Positions 1 to 6,134 are shown, counted from the first letter of the stretch. The stretch: 7,025 nt of DNA from Burkholderiaceae bacterium (GCA_017998575.1 JAGOCV010000214.1:1-7025); one strand, 5' to 3'. Numbers and translations are program-made. Notes: generated from the sequence alone by a model not told the origin.

Positions 1-1000
1 AGCCCAGGCCGTTCCAGCCGCGCAGCTGCGGCTCGAAGCAAAGCTTGTCGAGCAGGTCGAGCGAGAGCTCAAGCCGGTCGGCCTCTTCGGCATCGATGTT
101 CAGGCCGATGTCGTGGCGCGCGGCCAGGGCGCACAGCCGCACCAGCACGGGGTACAGCTCGGCCATCACGCGCCCGTGTTGCGCGCGCGCATAGCGCGGA
201 TGCAGCGCCGACAGCTTGATCGAGATACCCGGCCCGTCGTGGATGCCGCGCCCGCCCGAGGCGTGGCCGATGGCATCGATGGCCTGCTCGTACGCGTGCA
301 GGTAGCGCCCGGCATCGCGCGCGGTCATGGCGGCCTCGCCGAGCATGTCGAACGAATAGCGGAAGCCCTGGGCTTCGCGCACGCGTGCATGCACCAGTGC
401 CTGGCCGATGTCCTCGCCCGCGACGAACTGCTCGCCCATCATGCGCATGGCCATGTCGACACCGCGACGGATCAGCGGCTCTCCACCACGGCTGGCCAGC
501 CGGCCCACGGCGGCCGACAGGCCCGTTTCGCTGTGCGTGGAGACCAGCCGGCCGGTGATCAGCAGGCCCCAGGTTGCGGCATTGACGAACATCGACGGGC
601 TGCGCCCCCGATGCGTGTGCCACTGGCCGCGCGCGATCTTGTCGCGGATGAGGCGGTCGCGCGTGGCGTCGTCCGGTATGCGCAGCAGCGCTTCGGCCAG
701 GCACATGAGGGCCACGCCCTCCTGCGACGACAGCGCGTATTCCTGCAGCAGCCCCTGCACCAGACCTGCCCGGCCGCCGGTGCGATGCCCTTGCCGCAGG
801 CTGGCGGCAAGGCGCAGCGCCAGCGCACGTGCCGACGCCGCCTGCGCTGCCGGCAGACGCGCCTCTGGCAGCACGGCGGCGACCGCCTCGGCCTCGGGCA
901 GGCGCGTGGCCGCGGTGATCGCACGGCGCAGCGGCGGCGCCGCCTGCGCAGACGGTGTGAAGAACGGCGCGCGTGGCACGGTGTGACCGGCAGAACTCAT
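1..1000 (-). CDS. putA: Bifunctional proline dehydrogenase / L-glutamate-5-semialdehyde dehydrogenase PutA, N-terminal part (runs off the window)
   Basis: Oxidises proline to glutamate in two steps at the inner face of the membrane, feeding electrons from FAD to ubiquinone. The first 333 residues are visible. They hold the helical arm region (FVNAATWGLL, residues 138-147; SSQEGVALMCLAEALLRIPD, 91-110) and the start of the proline dehydrogenase barrel (FRYSFDMLGEAA, 213-224; GPGISIKLSALHPRY, 256-270; NIDAEEADRLE, 301-311). K262 and D303 match active-site K329 and D370 of E. coli PutA, both with an offset of 67. The protein therefore starts where E. coli residue 68 lies and lacks the DNA-binding ribbon-helix-helix domain. 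An in-frame TGA at 1090-1088 excludes a longer form that could hold it. The start at 1000 has a GAGGG ribosome site (1009-1005), 5 nt upstream; an ATG at 1024 is a possible alternative. The barrel end and aldehyde dehydrogenase half lie outside the window. A divergent Lrp-type gene is its probable regulator. Confidence 0.96.
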   Translation of the reverse strand, partial: MSSAGHTVPRAPFFTPSAQAAPPLRRAITAATRLPEAEAVAAVLPEARLPAAQAASARALALRLAASLRQGHRTGGRAGLVQGLLQEYALSSQEGVALMCLAEALLRIPDDATRDRLIRDKIARGQWHTHRGRSPSMFVNAATWGLLITGRLVSTHSETGLSAAVGRLASRGGEPLIRRGVDMAMRMMGEQFVAGEDIGQALVHARVREAQGFRYSFDMLGEAAMTARDAGRYLHAYEQAIDAIGHASGGRGIHDGPGISIKLSALHPRYARAQHGRVMAELYPVLVRLCALAARHDIGLNIDAEEADRLELSLDLLDKLCFEPQLRGWNGLG

Positions 1001-1096
1001 GGAACCCTCGATTCGACTGGACATCACTCGATGATCCTCATGCCACGCCGGATATTCATTCGAAATGTGTGCCAGCCACCGGATAATTCACACCCC
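1001..1096. promoter_or_regulatory. Divergent control region between putA and the Lrp-type regulator
   Basis: This 96-bp spacer must carry both promoters. Toward the regulator (+ strand), GATAAT at 1082-1087 is a fair -10 box with a poor TTCGAA -35 (1059-1064) 17 bp upstream. This would start the transcript about 2-3 nt before the ATG at 1097, so a leaderless or very short leader is possible; no good Shine-Dalgarno is seen there. Toward putA the only clear signal is the GAGGG ribosome site at 1009-1005. A short inverted repeat, CATT-CGA-AATG (1057-1067), lies in an AT-richer patch and is a candidate Lrp-type site. The existence of a shared control region follows from the gene arrangement; the individual boxes are weak matches. 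Confidence 0.5.
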
Positions 1097-1570
1097 ATGC
1101 CATCCCTCGACGAACTTGACCGTACCGACCGGCGCATCCTGCAGCAGTTGCAGTCCGATGGGCGCATGTCCAACCTCAAGCTGGCCGAGGCCGTGGCGCT
1201 CTCGCCGACCGCCGTGCTCGCGCGCGTGCAGCGCCTCACGCGCGAGGGCTACATCCTGGGCTACGAAGTGCGGCTCGATCCCCGCCTGCTGGGCGCGGGG
1301 CTGCTGGTCTTCATCGAAGTGCTGCTCGACCGCACGACGCCCAACGTGTTCGAGCAGTTCTCGGCCGCAGTCCAGGTGCGGGCCGAGATCCTCGAATGCC
1401 ACATGGTCGCGGGCGGCTTCGACTACCTGCTCAAAATCCGCATGGCCGACATGGCTGCCTACCGCCGCTTCGCCGGCACCGTGCTGTGGCAGTTGCCCGG
1501 CGTGCGCGAGACGCGCACGTATGCGGTGATGGAAGAGGTCAAGCACACCACGCAGTTGCCGATCGCGTGA
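1097..1570 (+). CDS. Lrp/AsnC-family transcriptional regulator, probable proline-responsive activator of putA (PutR type)
   Basis: A 157-residue one-domain-pair regulator of typical family length. Residues 6-58 form the N-terminal winged helix-turn-helix (LDRTDRRILQQLQSDGRMSN, then the recognition helix around LSPTAVLARVQRL). Residues about 65-150 form the RAM/AsnC ligand-binding and oligomerisation domain, with the family signature GGFDYLLKIR at 106-115 and a C-terminal YAVMEEVKHTTQLPI closely resembling the end of E. coli Lrp. The ATG at 1097 places the HTH at the usual distance from the N terminus; the frame stays open far upstream but that extension has no family similarity. In several proteobacteria a divergent Lrp-family gene next to putA (PutR) activates proline catabolism in response to proline. 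The same role here is inferred from position and from the missing DNA-binding domain of the adjacent PutA. Confidence 0.93.
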   Translation: MPSLDELDRTDRRILQQLQSDGRMSNLKLAEAVALSPTAVLARVQRLTREGYILGYEVRLDPRLLGAGLLVFIEVLLDRTTPNVFEQFSAAVQVRAEILECHMVAGGFDYLLKIRMADMAAYRRFAGTVLWQLPGVRETRTYAVMEEVKHTTQLPIA

Positions 1571-1691
1571 GCGCGCGCCCCACGCACTTGCCGCACCGAT
1601 AGTTCCGGACGTCGATGGGACGACCGGCTGCGCCCGCCGGCTTCCTGCCTGCTCGGCCTGCGCGGCAAGCGCCGGAAACCTCGGCCCCAGA

Positions 1692-2663
1692 TCACTCGAA
1701 TTTCACGCGGCCGGTATCCACCACCTGCTTCCAGCGTGCGACGTCCTGCGCCATGAAACTTGCCAGCGCGTCGGGTGCGCTGCCCCGGATCTCCATGGAG
1801 GCCGTGGCGAGCCTGGCCTGCACCTCCGGTTCGGCCAGGGCCTTCAGGAGTTCGCGGTTGAGCGAGTCAATGACGTGTTGCGGGGTGCGCGCAGGCGCAG
1901 CCAGTCCGTACCAGCTCGTGTAGTCATAGCCGGGCAGGCCACCGGCCTCGGCCACGGTGGGCACCTCCGGCAGCACCCTCGAACGCACGCCAGGGCCGAT
2001 CGCCAAAGCCCGCACGCGCCCAGCCTTGATCATCGGGATCGACGACGGGTCGACGAAGGAAACGTCCACCGACTTGTTGACCACGGCCGTCACGATCTCG
2101 CTGGTCGACTTGTAGGGCACATGAAGGAGCTCGATGCCGGCCATCTGCATCAGCAGTTCCGCGGCCAGATGCTGCGAGTTTCCGACGCCGCCCGAGGCGA
2201 CGGTGAGTTGCCCCGGGCGCGCCCTGGCGGCTGCGATCAGTTCCTTGAGCGTCTTCCAGGGCGCATCCGGGTGCGCGATGAAGATCGGCGACAGCGCCAC
2301 GGCCATGCCGACCGGCGCGAAATCCCTGACCGGATCGAACGACAGCTTGCGGCCGGCCACGGCGGCGATCGTGTTGGACGGCGTGGCCACCAGCAGCGTG
2401 TGGCCGTCGGCCGGCGCGCGCGCCACGTACTCGGCGCCGATCATCCCGCTGGCCCCCACGCGGTTCTCGACGATGGCAGGCTGCCTGTAGGCCTGGCTGA
2501 ACCTTTCGCCGAGCAGACGCGCGAGCGCATCGGGCCCGCTGCCCGCCGCGAAGGGCACCACGATCCGGATCGGCTGCGACGGAAATTCGGACTGGGCCTG
2601 GGCAGGCAGCCCGAAGGTTGTGGATGTAGCGGCCACAGCGCCGAGAAAAGTGCGTCGATGCAT
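1692..2663 (-). CDS. Bug/TctC-family tripartite tricarboxylate transporter substrate-binding protein
   Basis: Periplasmic solute-binding protein of 323 residues, the standard size for the Bug family, which bind carboxylates and related small molecules. An N-terminal signal (residues 1-23) has twin arginines (HRRTFLG) followed by an apolar stretch and a probable cleavage after AQA (21-23). Family hallmarks follow: PIRIVVPFAAGSGPDALAR (31-49), VENRVGASGMIGAEYVARAP (65-84), and in the C-terminal half the YTSWYGLAAPARTP segment. The start at 2663 is supported by AGGAG at 2675-2671, 7 nt upstream. It is the last gene of the leftward set, 79 nt after the PLP enzyme. No TctA or TctB membrane subunits are present, which is normal for the many orphan Bug genes of Burkholderiales. 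The ligand cannot be read from the sequence; by context it is probably the substrate of the upstream enzymes or a precursor. Confidence 0.94.
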   Translation of the reverse strand: MHRRTFLGAVAATSTTFGLPAQAQSEFPSQPIRIVVPFAAGSGPDALARLLGERFSQAYRQPAIVENRVGASGMIGAEYVARAPADGHTLLVATPSNTIAAVAGRKLSFDPVRDFAPVGMAVALSPIFIAHPDAPWKTLKELIAAARARPGQLTVASGGVGNSQHLAAELLMQMAGIELLHVPYKSTSEIVTAVVNKSVDVSFVDPSSIPMIKAGRVRALAIGPGVRSRVLPEVPTVAEAGGLPGYDYTSWYGLAAPARTPQHVIDSLNRELLKALAEPEVQARLATASMEIRGSAPDALASFMAQDVARWKQVVDTGRVKFE

Positions 2664-2694
2664 GGAACAACTCCTGGAGAGGACAGAAAAGGAT

Positions 2695-2729
2695 GGCGTG
2701 AGACCCGGGGGGGGGACGGGAGGCGTGAG
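2695..2729. repeat. Pair of 8-bp direct repeats (GGCGTGAG) flanking the poly-G tract
   Basis: GGCGTGAG occurs at 2695-2702 and again at 2722-2729, with starts 27 bp apart, in the gap between the PLP enzyme stop and the bug start. The copies flank the nine-G run. They could be half-sites for a regulator, a relic of slippage or duplication, or chance. No function can be assigned. Confidence 0.4.
2707..2715. repeat. Homopolymeric tract of nine G (nine C on the coding strand of bug)
   Basis: A run of nine G at 2707-2715 sits 44 nt upstream of the bug start codon, in the intergenic part of the leftward gene set. Runs of this length are prone to length change by replication slippage, and in other bacteria (for example Bordetella fim promoters) poly-C tracts in control regions cause phase variation. 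Here it lies between genes, so a length change would alter leader or promoter spacing but no reading frame. The count itself may be affected by sequencing error. Confidence 0.6.
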
Positions 2730-2742
2730 GGCTGCGCGGCGC

Positions 2743-4014
2743 TCAGGGCGGGGCGGCCTCTCGGATACGGCGGTCCAGCGCGGATGCGAGCGTGGGAATT
2801 CCGCCCGCCGTCACCGCCACCGCCGGCAACGCGTCCCATGCTGCGGTGGACTTGTCGACGTCCTTGAGGCCGGACGCCGTTGCCACGCACACCACGGTGT
2901 CACCGCGGGCGATGACGCCGGCACGCAGCAGCCGTGCCGCCGCGGCGAAGGGCATCACGCTTGCCAGTTCGTACAGCAGGCCCTCCCGAGCAGCGATGCG
3001 CTCCTGCAGATCCAGCAACCCTTCGTTGTCGATCTGCACGGCCAGGCCATCGGTGGCACGCAGCGCCTGCAGGGCCTGGTAGGTGCTCTGGTTCGCTGCC
3101 ACCGACGCGGCCAGCGGGATGTAGCGGGCCTCGGCTGCCGTCACCTCATCGGCATTTGTGCGCAGCGCCTGCGCCAGCGAGCCATGCGCCTCGGCAGCCA
3201 CGAGGCGCGGCAGCGCAGCGATTTCGCCCGCGGCCAGCAGCTCCTGAAAGCCCCGCGCCACACCCGCCAGCGCATCGCCGTAGCAGACGGGCATGACGAC
3301 CCAGCCGGGTGCGCCGCCCAGATCGGCGGTGATCTCGTAGGCAATGGTTTTGTAGCCTTCGATACCGATCGCCGTGCTGCCGACGACGGGCGCCGAATAC
3401 GGCGACGTGACATACCAGCCATGCCGCGCCGCACCCTCGGCCAGCAGCGGCCAGCGCAATGTCTTGTCTTCCATGAGCACGAGGTGCGCGCCGAGTTTGC
3501 GGATCTGGCTGACCATGGGGCCTGCCGCGCCTTTCATCGATGCGACCACGCAGGCCAGCCCCGCGCGCGCAGCGTACGCGGCAAGCGATGCACCCGCGTT
3601 GCCCGACGAGGCCGTGGCCACCACGGAGGCACCGAGCTGCTTCGCATGCGACACCGCTACCGAGCTGAGCCGGTCCTTGTACGACTGCGTGGGGTTGCGC
3701 GACTCGTCCTTGACGAACAATCGGTCCAGTCCCAGCGACTCGCCCAGGCGGGGTGCGGCATGCAGGCAGGTACCCCCCTCGCCCAGCGTGACCGCCTGCG
3801 CACGGGCCAGCGGCAGCATGTCGGCGTAGCGCCACATGCCGCCCGACCCGGTGCGCGCACTCGCGAAGTTCCAGCGGCGCACGTCATCGGGGTCGTAGGC
3901 CACGCGCAGATTGCTGGCCCGGGGGCCGGCGCAGGCCGCGCAACCCGCCGGGACAGGATCGACGGGGTAGTGCGTACCGCAGCGCAGGCACTGCAAGGCC
4001 ACGGGTCGTGTCAC
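2743..4014 (-). CDS. Threonine-synthase-like PLP-dependent enzyme with N-terminal zinc ribbon
   Basis: A fold-type II PLP enzyme of 423 residues. C9, C12, C25 and C28 form an N-terminal CxxC...CxxC zinc-ribbon motif. NPTQSYKDR (107-115) carries the PLP lysine K113, SSGNAG (136-141) is the cofactor-binding loop after it, and SGLKDVD (381-387) corresponds to the late GLKD motif of threonine synthases. I choose a GTG start at 4014: it overlaps the upstream TGA in a GTGA and puts the zinc ribbon near the N terminus, whereas the longer open frame to 4137 adds about 41 arginine-rich residues of no family character, read over the M24 gene. Threonine synthase converts O-phosphohomoserine to threonine. 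Here the G-S-F of the usual NPTGSFKDR is Q-S-Y, the phosphate-loop region reads PVCYGDALAG (242-251) instead of the usual PVGNAGN-like sequence, and no hom or thrB gene is near. A different beta/gamma-elimination or replacement reaction in catabolism is therefore likely. The family is certain; the substrate is unknown. Confidence 0.88.
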   Translation of the reverse strand: MTRPVALQCLRCGTHYPVDPVPAGCAACAGPRASNLRVAYDPDDVRRWNFASARTGSGGMWRYADMLPLARAQAVTLGEGGTCLHAAPRLGESLGLDRLFVKDESRNPTQSYKDRLSSVAVSHAKQLGASVVATASSGNAGASLAAYAARAGLACVVASMKGAAGPMVSQIRKLGAHLVLMEDKTLRWPLLAEGAARHGWYVTSPYSAPVVGSTAIGIEGYKTIAYEITADLGGAPGWVVMPVCYGDALAGVARGFQELLAAGEIAALPRLVAAEAHGSLAQALRTNADEVTAAEARYIPLAASVAANQSTYQALQALRATDGLAVQIDNEGLLDLQERIAAREGLLYELASVMPFAAAARLLRAGVIARGDTVVCVATASGLKDVDKSTAAWDALPAVAVTAGGIPTLASALDRRIREAAPP

Positions 4015-5207
4015 GCCAGGACTTTCAGCGCGCCGTCTTCGCGGTGCAGCAGTTCCACACCGTCGCGCCGGACCACGACCGTGTTCTCGACCTGCAGGCC
4101 GCACCAGCCGAACTCGTAGTACGGCGTCTCGACGCACATGACCATGCCTTCCTCGATGACCTGGTCGTTGGCCGCCGTCAGGTCGGGCATGTCGTAGCCG
4201 TCCAGCCCGATGCCATGGCCGACGTGGCTGCGCTGGTAGTGCGGTATGCCCGAGCCGCGCGTGGCCTGCATGGCAGCCGCGAACACCTGCGATGCCGGCA
4301 CGCCGGGCCGGATCGCATCGAAGGCTGCCAGCACGCCGTTGTGCAGCGCGCGGTGGTACTGCAGCAGCTTCGCATCGGGCTCGCCGAAGACGGCGATGCG
4401 CGCGATGTCTGCGCGGTAGTGTCTGTAGCGTCCGCCCACGTCGAAGCGGATCACGTCGCCGCGTCGCAGGCGCGCGTCGGACGGGTACACATTCGGCATC
4501 GCGGAGCGGCTGCCGAAACCAAGACAGCCGAGCACGGGCGTGCCATCGGCCTGCACCGTGCTGGCGTGGAACACACGGGCCATCTCGACCTCGGAGATGC
4601 CCTCGCGCGCGACCTGCAGCGCCGCGTCCACCGACTCCTCGGCGATCGTGGCCACACGCCGCAGCCGTTCGACTTCCTCCCCGGTTTTCACCGCGCGGAT
4701 CTCACGGAACACCTTCATCGCCGGCACCAGTCTGGCGTGCGGCAGCTCCTGCTGCAGGCGCTCCCAGTGGCCGGGCATCAGGCCCATCTCGTCGATACCC
4801 AGCGTTGCCTTCTGCAGGCCCTGGGCGCGGATGGCGTTCAGCAAGGCGCCAATGGCGTCCTTCTCGTCGGGCTGGTCGAACAGGGCCAGCAGCCGGGCGT
4901 CCAGCGGCGGGATCGCGCCTTGTGCCTTGTCGACATGGAAGAAGCCGTAGCGCGAGATGTGCTGCACCCAGACGTCGTCCTGATCCACCAGCTGGTCGAG
5001 CAACGAGGTCGGAGCGATCACGCGGGCCCGGCTCACGTCGTCCGCGGGTACCAGCACATAGACCTGCGGCCCGCGGCGGATCCACTGCGAAAGTGCCCAG
5101 TAGCCGCTAGCGTAGGTGACGTTCTCGGGCGATGTGGCCACGAGGGCATCGAGCCCGTATCGGGCGGCGAGCGACTTCAGCCGCGTCTGGTTCAGGAGAA
5201 TCGGCAT
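4011..5207 (-). CDS. M24-family metallohydrolase (Xaa-Pro peptidase / creatinase superfamily)
   Basis: A 398-residue cytoplasmic hydrolase with the two-domain pita-bread architecture: an N-terminal creatinase-like domain (about 1-160, including LDALVATSPENVTYASGY at 19-36) and a C-terminal catalytic domain (about 175-390). All five dinuclear-metal ligands can be placed: D256 (RFDVGG), D267 (RADIAR), H331 (VGHGIGLD), E360 (CVETPYY) and E374 (LQVENTVV). The H-E and E-E spacings (29 and 14) equal those of Pyrococcus furiosus prolidase, so the enzyme should be an active metal hydrolase. The family includes prolidase, aminopeptidase P, creatinase and ectoine hydrolase; the substrate cannot be decided here. 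Its ATG lies 3 nt after the iclR stop without a clear Shine-Dalgarno, and its TGA overlaps the next gene's GTG, so translation is probably coupled on both sides. By context it probably cleaves an amide or peptide-like compound whose product the PLP enzyme uses. Confidence 0.92.
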   Translation of the reverse strand: MPILLNQTRLKSLAARYGLDALVATSPENVTYASGYWALSQWIRRGPQVYVLVPADDVSRARVIAPTSLLDQLVDQDDVWVQHISRYGFFHVDKAQGAIPPLDARLLALFDQPDEKDAIGALLNAIRAQGLQKATLGIDEMGLMPGHWERLQQELPHARLVPAMKVFREIRAVKTGEEVERLRRVATIAEESVDAALQVAREGISEVEMARVFHASTVQADGTPVLGCLGFGSRSAMPNVYPSDARLRRGDVIRFDVGGRYRHYRADIARIAVFGEPDAKLLQYHRALHNGVLAAFDAIRPGVPASQVFAAAMQATRGSGIPHYQRSHVGHGIGLDGYDMPDLTAANDQVIEEGMVMCVETPYYEFGWCGLQVENTVVVRRDGVELLHREDGALKVLA

Positions 5208-5210
5208 GTT

Positions 5211-6032
5211 TCAGTGGGTCGTGATGCGGTTCGCCGGCCGCGCCGATGGCAGGCCGGAAACGTCGTCGATCGAGTGATGGGCGAAGCCGAGCGCGGCAGA
5301 ACAGCGCAGCCCGGCCTGCACGACGAGGTCGGCGATCTCGGGCCACTCCTTCGGTCCGCGCTGCGCCTTGAGAAAGGCGACGCTGATCGCGGCGATGACC
5401 ATGCCGTCGCGGTTGCGGATCGGCGTGCCGATGGAAACCACGCCCAGCTCGTTCTCTTCGTCGGCGATGGCGTAGCCCCGGCGGCGCGTCTGGTCCAGCT
5501 CCCTGTCGAGGGCACGTGCCGACGTCAGCGTGTGCGGCGTGCGCGCGGCATAGGGCGCCAGGCCCACGACCTGGCGCAGCCGGTCGGCCGCCAGCTCGGC
5601 CACCAGCGACTTGCCCAGCGCCGTCGAATGCGCGGAGATGCGCTGCCCTGCTGCCGCGCGGATGGCGATCGCGCCATGGCTCTGCACCGTATGCAGATAG
5701 ACCACCGCGTTCTGTTGCACCACGCCCAGAAAGCCGTTGAGCTGATGCTGCTCGGCCAGGAAGGCCAGCTCGCTGGACGCCGTGGCGTAGAGCACGTCGC
5801 TGCGCACCATGCCGGACCCCAGCGCCAGTGCGCTCACGCCCAGCTGGTACTTGCGGGTCTCGACCACCTGCTGCAGGTAGCCGGCCTCCACCAGTGTGTT
5901 CACCAGCCGCTGGGCGATGGAGGGGCTGATGTCCAGCGCACGCGCCATCTCGCGGATGCCCAGCGGCTCGGCGCTGGAATTGACCGCATCGAGCAACTGC
6001 AGCCCACGCGACAGAGATTGATTCGTTGACAT
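5211..6032 (-). CDS. IclR-family transcriptional regulator, first gene of the catabolic operon
   Basis: A 273-residue regulator. Residues about 6-68 form the winged helix-turn-helix (SLSRGLQLLDAV, then PLGIREMARALDISPSIAQR with the recognition helix at about 36-48, and YLQQVVETRKYQLG). Residues about 80-255 form the IclR effector-binding domain, with typical segments such as ISAHSTALGKSLVAEL (132-147) and GYAIADEENELGVVSIGTPI (185-204). The start at 6032 follows AGGA (6040-6037) at 4 nt and begins the HTH domain as usual for the family. It lies directly downstream of a strong promoter with a two-copy repeat that I take to be its own operator, which suggests autoregulation of the whole set. 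Most IclR proteins in catabolic operons act as repressors released by a small-molecule effector, some as activators; which applies here is not visible. The M24 gene starts 3 nt after its stop. Confidence 0.94.
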   Translation of the reverse strand: MSTNQSLSRGLQLLDAVNSSAEPLGIREMARALDISPSIAQRLVNTLVEAGYLQQVVETRKYQLGVSALALGSGMVRSDVLYATASSELAFLAEQHQLNGFLGVVQQNAVVYLHTVQSHGAIAIRAAAGQRISAHSTALGKSLVAELAADRLRQVVGLAPYAARTPHTLTSARALDRELDQTRRRGYAIADEENELGVVSIGTPIRNRDGMVIAAISVAFLKAQRGPKEWPEIADLVVQAGLRCSAALGFAHHSIDDVSGLPSARPANRITTH

Positions 6033-6045
6033 TTGTTCCTATAAT
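6018..6045 (+). promoter_or_regulatory. Possible rightward promoter (TTGATT-N16-TATAAT)
   Basis: TTGATT at 6018-6023 and a perfect TATAAT at 6040-6045 are separated by 16 bp on the + strand. A start near 6052 would give a transcript diverging from iclR and ending at the hairpin at 6139-6164, about 110 nt later. The TATAAT lies inside the 11-bp repeat TGTTCCTATAA, so the match may be a by-product of the operator sequence. A TTGACA at 6026-6031 is too close (8 bp) to serve as its -35. Low confidence. Confidence 0.25.
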
Positions 6046-6064
6046 TGGTACAGTGTTCCTATAA
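6034..6064. repeat. Two perfect 11-bp direct repeats 20 bp apart, candidate IclR operator
   Basis: TGTTCCTATAA occurs at 6034-6044 and 6054-6064, with starts exactly 20 bp apart, so both copies face nearly the same side of the helix. The proximal copy also begins an imperfect 19-bp palindrome (TGTTCC-N7-GGTACA, 6034-6052; half-sites match at 5 of 6 positions). The distal copy covers the predicted transcription start of the operon and the proximal copy covers the iclR ribosome binding site. An operator for the adjacent IclR protein is the simplest reading. The repeat itself is seen directly; its function is inferred. Confidence 0.7.
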
Positions 6065-6068
6065 ATGA

Positions 6069-6098
6069 ATTATCGATTGTGCGCGCCTTGTCTGTCAA
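6069..6098 (-). promoter_or_regulatory. Sigma-70 type promoter of the iclR operon
   Basis: On the - strand a perfect -35 box TTGACA (6098-6093) is followed after 18 bp by GATAAT (6074-6069), a 5-of-6 match to the -10 consensus. Transcription would start near 6062, leaving about 30 nt of leader before the iclR ATG at 6032. It is the best promoter match in the window and lies in its only notably AT-rich stretch. The start point falls in the distal copy of the 11-bp repeat, so protein bound there would block or reshape initiation. Confidence 0.72.
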
Positions 6099-6134
6099 GA
6101 CGAGGCGTCTTTGGTATTTGCCGCACGCAAAGTC

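Noticed and set aside
113..1096. Long rightward open frame joined to the Lrp-type gene (total 485 codons from 113)
   Set aside because: The part before 1097 is antisense to putA, arginine/glutamine-rich without family character; only the last 157 codons match Lrp/AsnC.
1571..1691. Intrinsic terminator between the convergent lrp and bug genes
   Set aside because: Only short or interrupted GC stems were found (for example GTCG/CGAC near 1611-1624) and none is followed by a T-run on either strand.
2620..4119. 499-codon rightward open frame over the PLP gene and into the gap before bug
   Set aside because: Composition is low in hydrophobic residues and rich in R, G, H and Q, and the opposite strand encodes a recognisable PLP enzyme.
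4015..4137. N-terminal extension of the PLP enzyme to 4137
   Set aside because: It lies in another frame over the M24 gene, is arginine-rich, and the GTG at 4014 gives the zinc-ribbon start and a GTGA coupling.
4011..5207. Assignment of the M24 gene as ectoine hydrolase (DoeA/EutD)
   Set aside because: Length is similar and a PLP gene is adjacent, but family-specific sequence blocks I would expect were not seen and the PLP enzyme is not of EutB type.
4008..6029. 673-codon rightward open frame across the M24 and iclR genes
   Set aside because: It is the mirror of two clear - strand genes with full catalytic and DNA-binding motifs; long antisense frames are common at this GC content.
6026..6045. 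Rightward promoter using TTGACA at 6026-6031 with TATAAT at 6040-6045
   Set aside because: The spacer is only 8 bp, incompatible with sigma-70 recognition.
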